Assembly: GCA_934292955.1 (NCBI GenBank)
Contig: CAKQXZ010000041.1
Location: 1-17,380 of the forward strand
Source of the DNA: an uncultured Clostridia bacterium
GTDB taxonomy: Bacteria > Bacillota_A > Clostridia > Christensenellales > Borkfalkiaceae
DNA length: 17,380 nt
Direction of reading: 5' to 3'
Shown here: positions 1 to 6,720 of the stretch, piece after piece
Position numbering within the stretch: the first letter of the stretch is position 1
How the letters are laid out: the number at the start of each line of letters is the position of its first letter
Notes under the pieces: generated by a model
The model's database searches: none
Told to the model about the DNA's origin: nothing
What the model saw: the letters and a program-made list of their open reading frames with translations, nothing else
Program-made: the position numbers and the translations under genes

Positions 1-187
1 TAGAAGTGGCGTGACAATGAAAGCCGCGCCACTATCTAAAAAGAAAGAAAAATCCCTGTGCCTATTGATTGTGCGTTTGCTATTTGAAAAGAGATTTTGG
101 AAGCATATATGGCACGGTTAAATATGCAAAGATGAAGAATTAAAAAATAGAAATAATTAATGATTATGTGATTTTAATGAAATAAAA
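1..187. other. Left edge, no clear gene
   Basis: I see no convincing gene here. One plus-strand frame is open from base 2 to a TAA ending at 121, giving a basic tail of about 39 residues (ends FWKHIWHG). It could be the end of a gene lying to the left, but it has no recognisable motif. Bases 5-11 (AGTGGCG) and 27-33 (CGCCACT) form a 7-bp inverted repeat. It has no T-run on either side, so I do not call it a terminator. Confidence 0.3.
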
Positions 188-997
188 TTATTTGTTTCTT
201 GAGGCGTTTGGCGATTCCTTAAACTCCTTTTTAAATATCCTATGGAAGTAAGATGTTGAATTTATTCCGCAAAGTACACAAATTTTTTCAATAGATAAAT
301 CAGTTGTGGCAAGTAACGATTTTGCATAAACAAGTTTTTGCTTATTATAATATTCTGACATCGTAGCTCCGATGTGTTTTTTAAATTCTCTGCAAAGGTA
401 TGACTTGTCGTATTTGATAGTTGACGTAATCTCTGATAATGTTTTTGAAAAAGATATGGGATTGCATAAATTTGCAGTCAATGATCTTATCCAGGACGGA
501 GTATTTATTAATTTCATTGAGTTTATATTTATTAGGTTTAAAATATAAGATAATAAACTTTTCTTTAACATTTCCTTTAAACCGTCATCATTTGCAACTG
601 AGATGTTTGAAACGTAAAGTTCAATATGCGATATGTTTTCGGAAGAAATATGGAAAGACGTTTGAATATCTTTTTTATTTAGCAGAGAATATAACTGAGG
701 AGATATGTTATCGCAAACTTGCGAAAAATAGTCTAATGAGAACAATATGTCTCTATGCATAAAATCCGTATTCGTGGAGGGATTTAAAAAAATATGTTCG
801 TCATTTGGCATTATTAAAAACGCATCACCTGCGGTAATTGCGTTTTCTATGCCGTTTAAAATGTGCGAGCAGGAACCTGACATAACGTAAAAAAATTCAA
901 TAAAGTCATGACGATGCATACAGACAAGCTCATAATTAATGAGCTGTGCGAAATAATTTCCTGAAAAGATATTGTCTTTGTGAAACACTCGTGTCAT
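188..997 (-). CDS. AraC-family transcriptional regulator
   Basis: A 269-residue DNA-binding regulator of the AraC/XylS family. Residues about 28-70 (HRHDFIEFFYVMSGS through GDAFLIMPNDEHIF) read as a cupin-type sensor domain, the part that usually binds a sugar ligand. The last 90 or so residues carry the two helix-turn-helix units; the second has the family signature INSTSYFHRIFKKEF followed by SP. The start is supported by GAGG seven bases upstream and by a good promoter (1029-1057). The gene is divergent from the glycan cluster, the usual place for a local sugar-responsive activator, so it probably controls the promoter region at 998-1243. The C-terminus stops soon after the SP motif, slightly short for the family. 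Family assignment is secure; the ligand and targets are inference. Confidence 0.93.
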   Translation of the reverse strand: MTRVFHKDNIFSGNYFAQLINYELVCMHRHDFIEFFYVMSGSCSHILNGIENAITAGDAFLIMPNDEHIFLNPSTNTDFMHRDILFSLDYFSQVCDNISPQLYSLLNKKDIQTSFHISSENISHIELYVSNISVANDDGLKEMLKKSLLSYILNLININSMKLINTPSWIRSLTANLCNPISFSKTLSEITSTIKYDKSYLCREFKKHIGATMSEYYNKQKLVYAKSLLATTDLSIEKICVLCGINSTSYFHRIFKKEFKESPNASRNK

Positions 998-1028
998 TGT
1001 TTAACCTCAAATCAAAATTAATAAATAT

Positions 1029-1057
1029 ATTATACTTTATCGTAAAAAAAATATCAA
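1029..1057 (-). promoter_or_regulatory. Promoter of the AraC-family gene
   Basis: Read on the minus strand: TTGATA at 1057-1052, a 17-base spacer, then TATAAT at 1034-1029. This is a near-consensus housekeeping promoter 32 bases upstream of the regulator start, leaving a short leader that contains the GAGG ribosome site. Assigned by pattern only. Confidence 0.65.
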
Positions 1058-1100
1058 ATTTTTTTTGGGTTTTATTTAAAAGTCAAAATAGTTCACTATA

Positions 1101-1131
1101 CGGACAATTTAATGTATTGAAATGTTATAAT
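1101..1131 (+). promoter_or_regulatory. Probable promoter of the glycan cluster
   Basis: TATAAT at 1126-1131 is a perfect -10 box. The best upstream match is CGGACA at 1101-1106 (four of six bases), with a long 19-base spacer. A weak -35 and poor spacing are common where an AraC-type activator recruits polymerase, which fits the divergent neighbour. The transcript would have a leader of roughly 105 bases before the ATG at 1244. The -35 assignment is weak. Confidence 0.4.
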
Positions 1132-1156
1132 ATAAATTATATAATAAAAACAATCA

Positions 1157-1178
1157 TTGGGTGTGATATGCACCCCAA
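1157..1178 (+). promoter_or_regulatory. Imperfect dyad in the cluster leader
   Basis: TTGGGTG (1157-1163) and CACCCCAA (1171-1178) pair over 7 bp with one bulged C and a 7-base loop. The site lies about 25 bases downstream of the -10 box and 65 bases before the first gene. It could be an operator half-site pair or an RNA hairpin in the leader. Nothing in the sequence decides between these, and it may be chance. Confidence 0.25.
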
Positions 1179-1243
1179 ATTATGGTAATTAAATTGGTTT
1201 TTAAGCTCAATGGCTAAAACTAATAAAGTTAAAGGAGTTTTAT

Positions 1244-3193
1244 ATGAGATCAAAGAAAAAATTTTCTTATACAATTATGGCACTTATCGTAGCCATAATA
1301 CTGTCGTGTTCCTGTGTTTTGACATCGTGTGGGGGACCTTCTAATCAAAACAGTGAAACGAATAAGCCATCTGGAAATGAAAGCCCATACGATCCGGCTG
1401 AAATTAAGAGCAATGGTGAAGATATAAGGGATTATACTATCGTTTATTCTGCTAATGCCGGTGAAGCGACTAAATATGCGGCGGAGATATTAAGCACATA
1501 TATAAATAAGTCAGTTGGCTCAACTCTTCCGATTGTGAAAGACGACACACCTGAGACTGATTTCGAGATTGTCATAGGTCGTTCAAACAGGGGTATTTCA
1601 AAGTCATATGATATAACTGTGCTTGGTCAAGAAGGGTATCACATAAAATCATCCGAAGAAAAAATGTTTATTTTAGGCAATGATTCCAGAGGCCTTATAT
1701 ATGGCGTTTATGATTATTTGTATCGCCTTGGGTATAGATTCTATACAAAAACTGTTGAGAAAATACCGGAAGAGGAAGATGTGTTTGTTCCGGCAAATAT
1801 TGACGAGAAGTTTGTTCCGCCATTTATATATAGAGAAATAATAATGGATAACGCAATACTCGATGCGGAATTTGCGGTCAGGTGTGGTATCAATTCCGGA
1901 TTTATGCGTTCGGCGCTTAAAAATAATAAGAAGTACGGTGGGTTTGCAGGATTTGCGGGTCCGGACAAATTGCTTGTGCACACAATGAGCACGTTTTTGC
2001 CGGAAAGCCTTTTCTCTGCGCACCCCGAATATTTTGCGCTTTATAACGGAACAAGAACGTCAAAACAGCCGTGCCTTACCAGCGAGGGTGCTTTAGAAGT
2101 TGTATATTCAAATGTAAAAACAATACTTGATTCGAATAGAATTGCAAATATGATTTCTGTGTCGCTAAATGATAACCATGAATTTTGCTATTGCGATAAC
2201 TGCGTCGCAAGTTACGAGAATTATGGTGCAAGCGGAACGTTATTGAATTTTGTAAACGAAATAGCGGAAAGAGTTGAAAGAGATTATCCTGATAGAGAGT
2301 TGTATGTTGAAACGCTTTCTTATGGATTAAGCAGCCAGGATACTCCAAAGGGTGTCGTTCCTCATGATAACGTTATAATGCGTGTGTGTACCGACATGTG
2401 CAATATTCATACGGACGATTGTGAGGAACTCGAAAAAGCAAAGTCAAGAATACAGACGTGGAGTTCGATATCAAAAACTATGTTTATATGGAATTATATC
2501 GTTTCATATCAAAATCACTATACCCCCATCCCGAATTTCGATACGATTTATTATAATACAAAGTTTTTCTACGAAAACAATGCAAAGGCTATATATTACG
2601 AAGGTTGGGGCAGGGAAAACGGAGAGTTTCCTGAATTGAGAACTTATCTCTTGTCGAAGCTTGCGTTTAATCCGGCGATGACATACAGCGAATATCTATA
2701 TCATATGCAAGATTTTTGCTACGGATATTATGGAGAAGAGAGTGGAGATAAGATACTTGAATATATAAATTATATTAAAGAAGTCGCAGTCGATTATTGC
2801 AATAAGACAGGCGGAGAATTTGATGTAAATGGACTTGCCGACAAGTTTTTACCGTTTGAATTTGACGAGGACACGCACGAATATGACCTTGAATGGATAA
2901 ATCATTGTCAGGAATTGTTTGACGAGGCAGAGGCAGCTGCCGACGATGAGCAAATTCTTAGGGTTCAGAAATCGAGGATACACTTAACGTTTACAGAATT
3001 ATTCTTCACGTTTAAAAACAGGTATAAATATGGTACGGCAGCGGAAAGAGATGAACTGGTGGAAAGGAACAGACAGTTGTATATTTCCATAAAGAAGTTC
3101 GGCACTTGGAATCTTTATAGAGAAAAGACGATTAACCAAAATAAAAACACCAACGATATTGATGAGTTTAGGACGTCGCCTGCGACTTGGTAA
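1244..3193 (+). CDS. DUF4838 lipoprotein, putative surface glycosidase
   Basis: A 649-residue exported protein. Residues 1-29 are a lipoprotein signal: basic start, hydrophobic core, lipobox LTSC with Cys29 as the anchor. Residues about 55-195 resemble the N-terminal domain found before GH67 alpha-glucuronidases (FEIVIGRSNRG, then GLIYGVYDYLYRLGYRFYTK). The DUF4838 domain follows, with HPEYFAL, a C-x-C-x2-C cluster (Cys315, 317, 320) and WGRENGEFPELRTYLLSKL. DUF4838 proteins occur in glycan-utilisation loci and are thought to be glycosidase-like, but the reaction is not known to me. Start: AAAGGAG six bases before ATG. It leads the operon; the first permease begins 16 bases after its stop. 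A paralogue without a signal peptide lies at 12001-14241. Family is confident; activity and substrate are inference. Confidence 0.85.
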   Translation: MRSKKKFSYTIMALIVAIILSCSCVLTSCGGPSNQNSETNKPSGNESPYDPAEIKSNGEDIRDYTIVYSANAGEATKYAAEILSTYINKSVGSTLPIVKDDTPETDFEIVIGRSNRGISKSYDITVLGQEGYHIKSSEEKMFILGNDSRGLIYGVYDYLYRLGYRFYTKTVEKIPEEEDVFVPANIDEKFVPPFIYREIIMDNAILDAEFAVRCGINSGFMRSALKNNKKYGGFAGFAGPDKLLVHTMSTFLPESLFSAHPEYFALYNGTRTSKQPCLTSEGALEVVYSNVKTILDSNRIANMISVSLNDNHEFCYCDNCVASYENYGASGTLLNFVNEIAERVERDYPDRELYVETLSYGLSSQDTPKGVVPHDNVIMRVCTDMCNIHTDDCEELEKAKSRIQTWSSISKTMFIWNYIVSYQNHYTPIPNFDTIYYNTKFFYENNAKAIYYEGWGRENGEFPELRTYLLSKLAFNPAMTYSEYLYHMQDFCYGYYGEESGDKILEYINYIKEVAVDYCNKTGGEFDVNGLADKFLPFEFDEDTHEYDLEWINHCQELFDEAEAAADDEQILRVQKSRIHLTFTELFFTFKNRYKYGTAAERDELVERNRQLYISIKKFGTWNLYREKTINQNKNTNDIDEFRTSPATW

Positions 3194-3209
3194 AATAAAC
3201 GGAGAATAT

Positions 3210-4226
3210 ATGTTTACACGGATAAAACAAAAAATCAAAGATTTTTTATATGGGGTTAGCGTATCTGTCCATAATCTGTTTCATAGAAAAGAGAAAGTAA
3301 TTGCGAACGATACTAAATCGCAGATACGTTTGCAAAAAAGGCGAAAAACAGCTGAACTGTTGAGTATTTGGTCATTTCTTATAATTCCTATCGTGGATCT
3401 TATTGTGTTTTGGGTTTATGGAACTATTCAATCGGTTCCTATTGCATTTGAACACTATTTGACAGACGGAAGTAAAGTTTACGATTTTTATAACTTTACT
3501 TACTTGTTCAGACAATTCAGCGCCGGTGGGGGATTGTTTATTGAATCGCTTTTCAATACTCTAAAATACTTCTCTTTCAGTTTCTTTCTCCTGACGCCGA
3601 TAAGCATAGCAATGTCTTATTTTATATGGAAAAAGATTTGGGGGTATAAGTTCTTTAGATATGTATTCTTTTTCCCGGGGATAATATCCGGCGTTATACT
3701 TGCCGCATTTTTCAAGGCCTTGTTTGGCGATGGTGGGCAGATGCAGATAATTTGGGAAAAAGTTTTCGGAATAAAAGACGTGCTTTTTCTTGCAGATTCG
3801 AAGTATGCATTCAATACTATGTTGTTTTATAATTTCTATTTTGGGTTGTGCGGCAATTTCTTATATTGGCTTGCGGCGTATAACCGTATACCGATAGATG
3901 TTATCGAGGCTGGGCAACTTGATGGGACAACGCCGGTTACGGAGTTTATCCACATAGTTTTACCGATAGTTGGTCCGTTTATTTTGACTATGATGATGCT
4001 TATGTTTACTGGGATATTCAGCGCCGGAGGACATGCACTGCTTCTTACCGGTGGTTCATACGGAACTTATGACCTTGGTTATTATGAGTATGTATTGACG
4101 GCAACGATGACAAAAGCGGATCAAGGAATAGGTGGTGCGTTAGGTTTATTGAAAGGCGTAATTATTTTGCCGATAGCGCTTGTTATTCATAAGCTAATCA
4201 ACAAGATTGAGACAGTAGAGTTTTAA
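3210..4226 (+). CDS. ABC sugar transporter permease (MalF-type)
   Basis: A 338-residue inner-membrane permease of the binding-protein-dependent sugar importer family. About six hydrophobic segments are visible, near residues 49-72, 115-139, 150-172, 203-224, 252-272 and 309-330. The cytoplasmic EAA loop that docks the ATPase is at about 227-252 (VIEAGQLDGTTPVTEFIHIVLP region, with the conserved E-A-G-x3-D-G). I place the start at the ATG preceded by GGAG with five bases between. An earlier in-frame ATG (3159) would overlap the upstream gene and has no ribosome site. Nine bases separate its stop from the next permease, so the two are co-transcribed and should form the heterodimeric channel. 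No ATPase is encoded in the window. Confidence 0.93.
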   Translation: MFTRIKQKIKDFLYGVSVSVHNLFHRKEKVIANDTKSQIRLQKRRKTAELLSIWSFLIIPIVDLIVFWVYGTIQSVPIAFEHYLTDGSKVYDFYNFTYLFRQFSAGGGLFIESLFNTLKYFSFSFFLLTPISIAMSYFIWKKIWGYKFFRYVFFFPGIISGVILAAFFKALFGDGGQMQIIWEKVFGIKDVLFLADSKYAFNTMLFYNFYFGLCGNFLYWLAAYNRIPIDVIEAGQLDGTTPVTEFIHIVLPIVGPFILTMMMLMFTGIFSAGGHALLLTGGSYGTYDLGYYEYVLTATMTKADQGIGGALGLLKGVIILPIALVIHKLINKIETVEF

Positions 4227-4235
4227 GGTGTGGAT

Positions 4236-5099
4236 ATGAGAAAAAATACTTTAATCAAGAAAGGTAAATTAGAGTTAATAATTTATTTAATAGTCTTTAT
4301 ATTCTTTTTAATTTATGCTTTAATGCTTATCTATCCGCTCGTTTGGGGTTTTATCTCATCTTTTAAAGGTGCAAAAGTATATTGGAACAATATGTTCGGC
4401 ATAATTTTCGAGTATAAGTTTGAAAATTATGCAAGAGCTATAAGGGAGATATCCGATGGTGATATTTCATTCTTCGGAATGTTCTGGAATTCTATTTGGT
4501 TTGCGGTAGGAAGTGCGTTTTTGACAATGGAATTCACATGTGCGTATTCATATGTGTTGGCAAAATACAAATTTAAAGGAAGGAATTTTCTTTACGGCTT
4601 GTGTCTTTTTATGATTAGCGTACCTATTGGAGCGACTCTTACTTCGACATATAGATTAATGTATTCGCTTAAACTTGCAAATTCATACTTAATATTAATA
4701 ACTGCGACTAATGTATACGGCATGAATTTAATACTTTTTCATTCTTACTGGAAGAATATATCATGGTCTTATGCGGAGGCTGCGCAGATAGACGGGGCAA
4801 ATTTTTATCAGATATATTTTAAGGCAATGCGTCCTCAAGCGACACCGCTTATGTTTACGCTCGGACTTATGTTGTTTATTGGTAAATGGAACGACTATAT
4901 GAGCCCGCTTTTGTATTTACCAAAGAAATTAACCTTGGCAACGGGGTTATTCAGATATAACGAGACGGCAATGCGAACGGGGAATATGCCTGTTTTGTTC
5001 GCAGGGTTGTTTGTGTGTGTTGCGCCGATTTTGGTCGTATTTGCCATCTTCCAAGATAAGATGATGGGTAATATAAGCATCGGTGGATTAAAAGGCTAA
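4236..5099 (+). CDS. ABC sugar transporter permease (MalG-type)
   Basis: A 287-residue permease partner. The first hydrophobic segment is near residues 13-40, and the EAA loop lies at about 178-200 (SYAEAAQIDGANFYQIYFKA), a textbook match to EAA-x3-DGA. The C-terminus (GNISIGGLKG) is typical of MalG/UgpE-like subunits. I start it at the ATG with AAGGTG five bases upstream; a GTG two codons earlier is possible but sits inside the ribosome site. Together with the preceding gene it should make the channel for the lipoprotein encoded at 6721-8304, now separated from it by an insertion sequence. Substrate class (oligosaccharide) is inferred from context. Confidence 0.93.
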   Translation: MRKNTLIKKGKLELIIYLIVFIFFLIYALMLIYPLVWGFISSFKGAKVYWNNMFGIIFEYKFENYARAIREISDGDISFFGMFWNSIWFAVGSAFLTMEFTCAYSYVLAKYKFKGRNFLYGLCLFMISVPIGATLTSTYRLMYSLKLANSYLILITATNVYGMNLILFHSYWKNISWSYAEAAQIDGANFYQIYFKAMRPQATPLMFTLGLMLFIGKWNDYMSPLLYLPKKLTLATGLFRYNETAMRTGNMPVLFAGLFVCVAPILVVFAIFQDKMMGNISIGGLKG

Positions 5100-5184
5100 A
5101 AAATAAAAGACCTGCAAATAAAAGTCAAGTAAAATAAACGAGAAAATTCAAAAAATTTTCAAGCGAAAAGATTGCGAGTAAAAG

Positions 5185-5210
5185 CAAGTCAGCGCAGTTG
5201 CGTTGACTTG
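5185..5210 (-). terminator. Hairpin after the transposase, possible terminator
   Basis: Two 12-base arms (CAAGTCAGCGCA and TGCGTTGACTTG) pair with a single G-T mismatch around a 2-base centre. On the minus strand the hairpin starts 23 bases beyond the transposase stop and is followed by CTTTTACTCG, a short, weak T-run. It could end the transposase transcript or be a subterminal structure of the right end. The TTGACTT motif in its arm recurs at 5122-5128. Confidence 0.4.
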
Positions 5211-5232
5211 GGGAAGGCTGAATAAAGGAAAG

Positions 5233-6444
5233 TTAAGCGACTTGTAAAGAATTAAGAAGCTCCGTCACGCGAGCATAATAAATTCTCCAAAACTTGTTGG
5301 CGGCAGCGGTCATATAGACGTAGAAATGTTTTCCCTCAAAACGTTTCTTGTCCATAAATTGAAACACAGCGTTGTCCGCAGGGGCTTGTTGTAAGATATC
5401 TGACATTACTTGAAACAAAGTTTTGCGGAGAGAAGCAGAGCCACGCTTGGAAATAGAACGAGATTGCGCGTTAAAATTACCGGACTGAAAAGGCGGAGCG
5501 TCCAAACCGGCAAAAGCAACCAAAGCGCGTTTGTTATGAAAACGGGAAACGTCCCCGATTTCGGCAATCAGTTGAGAGCCGAGAACTGGGCCAACGCCAA
5601 ACATGCTCATAACAACATTGTATTCAGGAAGTGAACTTGCAAGACGATTCATTTCGGAGGCGAGATTGGCAAGAGTTTCGGCAATACAATTAAGCTGAGA
5701 AATTGCGCTTGAAATAAGCAAGGAGGTGCTTTCATTCAAGGATAAAGACGGGGAACAATTACAAGCAAATTCGTGAATTTCTTGTACCTTACTTTCGGAA
5801 AAACGATACCCGTTTTTATGACACCAAGAAAGATAGGATTTAGAGAAAGTAGATAAAGATTTCTTAGAAATGCACTCTGCGTGGGGAAATTTCAAGACAA
5901 AATTAATCCATTTCTCGTGTCCGTTATCCTTTCTAAGAGGCGAAGCAAAGAGTGAATTGACGTTTGGAAAGGTTAGGTCAAGTAAGTAAATGAGATTGTT
6001 TTTGAGCATAACCTTTAACTTGTTGTATTGGTTGTACTGTCTGTTATAGGACTTAAGTAGGTTTCTCGTATCGGAAGATAGAGAAAAAGAAGGCAAGTCA
6101 AGCCAACGATCGAGGGCGAAAGAAGCGAGTTTAAGAGAGTCTTTCATATCGGTTTTGGCTTTACGCAAAGATTTGTTTCCGTAGTCGTGAATAAGGATAG
6201 CGTTAATTACGGAAACAAAGAATCAGTTGTTTTGGAGAAATTGAGCAACAGGGAAATAGTAGTTGCCGGTGTATTCCATAACAACTTTCGTTTCACCGTC
6301 TAAACTTTTAAGGAGTGTGACAAGCTCCCCAAGTTCTTTTGGATTGTGAAACACATCGAATGGGGAAAGGACAATTTCTCCTTTCGGTCGCAGGACGGCA
6401 ACGGTAGATTTACCTTTGGAAACATCGATACCGACAGCGTTCAT
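5233..6444 (-). pseudogene. IS110-family transposase with one in-frame TGA
   Basis: 404 codons in one frame would give a 403-residue DEDD transposase, but codon 74 is TGA (6225-6223). The two open parts are residues 1-73 and 75-403, with no frameshift. The RuvC-like domain keeps the expected acidic residues: Asp7 (GIDVSK), Glu57 (VVMEYTG), Asp99 and Asp102 (KAKTDMKD). This spacing closely matches the DEDD set of IS621 (11, 60, 102, 105). The C-terminal Transposase_20 part is intact (GVGPVLGSQLIAEIGD, then GLDAPPFQSG and ISKRGSASLRK). The start follows TTGGAGGATT. In relatives the residue at the TGA is normally glycine (as in NGFFVSV), so one base change from GGA would explain it. It is most likely inactivated, unless read through or a sequencing error. 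A TTG at codon 93 could start a fragment lacking Asp7 and Glu57. Confidence 0.85.
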
Positions 6445-6461
6445 GATAGGAATCCTCCAAG

Positions 6462-6630
6462 AAAAGAAATTTTTGTAAAGGCGACCAATCAGTTCACATT
6501 ACCGATTCAATCTGTTTAGTGACACGAACGCGAAGCTCTACCTGCAAAACCGAACGCTATAATGGAAGATTGGCTGACAGTCTTATATACGTACGTATAA
6601 GTACAAGGAGAAAAACGTCAGACCTTTGCA
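6462..6630 (-). ncRNA. Candidate IS110 bridge RNA
   Basis: IS110-group elements encode, upstream of the transposase and in the same direction, an RNA of about 180 bases whose loops pair with donor and target DNA. Here a minus-strand TATAAT (6641-6636) precedes about 170 non-coding bases that stop at the transposase ribosome site. The predicted RNA opens with GG(U)CUGAC pairing with GUCAGCC around a large loop that contains a second stem (CUUAUA with UAUAAG). Later, GUCAC pairs with GUG(A)AC around a 21-base loop. Nine bases of the RNA (TTTGCAGGT; plus-strand 6540-6548) recur at the element's right end (5110-5118), as a donor guide should. A 7-base direct repeat CGAACGC flanks that guide (6525-6531, 6551-6557). 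Ends and folding are by eye. Confidence 0.5.
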
Positions 6631-6643
6631 CTTCCATTATAGC
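6556..6643. repeat. 13-bp perfect inverted repeat in the IS left end
   Basis: GCTATAATGGAAG (6556-6568) and CTTCCATTATAGC (6631-6643) are exact reverse complements, 62 bases apart. The right arm contains the minus-strand TATAAT, so the left arm offers the same box on the plus strand. The loop holds a self-complementary TATACGTACGTATA-like core near 6586-6599. It may be structural for the element end or for recombinase binding. Confidence 0.7.
6636..6641 (-). promoter_or_regulatory. -10 box of a split IS110 junction promoter
   Basis: TATAAT read on the minus strand, with no acceptable -35 at the right distance in the integrated copy. The right end carries TTGACT (5128-5123, minus strand), 13 bases before the proposed CT core. 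If the element circularises at that core, TTGACT and TATAAT come together with about a 19-base spacer. A promoter assembled only in the circle is known for IS110-type elements such as IS621. The spacing is longer than ideal and depends on my end assignment. Confidence 0.4.
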
Positions 6644-6720
6644 TTAGGTAAGTGAACAAGAAAAGCATTTCTGGATTGAAGTACTTTTCTGGTCAAATAT
6701 TATTGTAACAGGAGATTATT

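Larger units (their letters stand above)
5108..6647 (-). mobile_element. IS110-family insertion sequence
   Basis: About 1.54 kb holding one DEDD-type transposase on the minus strand, a non-coding 'left end' upstream of it (6445-6647) and a short right end (5108-5232). No terminal inverted repeats are visible, as expected for the IS110 group. The ends are inferred: on the minus strand the right end reads TTTGCAGGT followed by CT, and a CT also lies ten bases upstream of the left-end TATAAT, so CT could be the core dinucleotide as in IS621. Joining the outer flanks gives an 83-base gap between the permease and binding-protein genes, a natural operon spacing. Exact ends are uncertain by tens of bases at the left end. 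It is inserted against the direction of the host operon. Confidence 0.7.

Noticed and set aside
439..762. Plus-strand open frame opposite the AraC gene
   Set aside because: It is covered by a clear AraC-family protein on the other strand and has no motif of its own.
3159..3209. Earlier start for the first permease
   Set aside because: It would overlap the upstream gene by 35 bases and lacks a ribosome site; the ATG at 3210 has GGAG at proper distance and begins a normal permease N-terminus.
6223..6225. Genome-wide use of TGA as glycine or tryptophan
   Set aside because: The nine other genes are full length with no internal TGA and use GGN and TGG normally. One TGA in one transposase does not support a changed code.
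6640..6700. Target-site guide of the bridge RNA
   Set aside because: I compared the predicted RNA loops with both flanks and found only matches of five to seven bases (for example TTCAATC and CTTGT/ACTTA), too short to assign.
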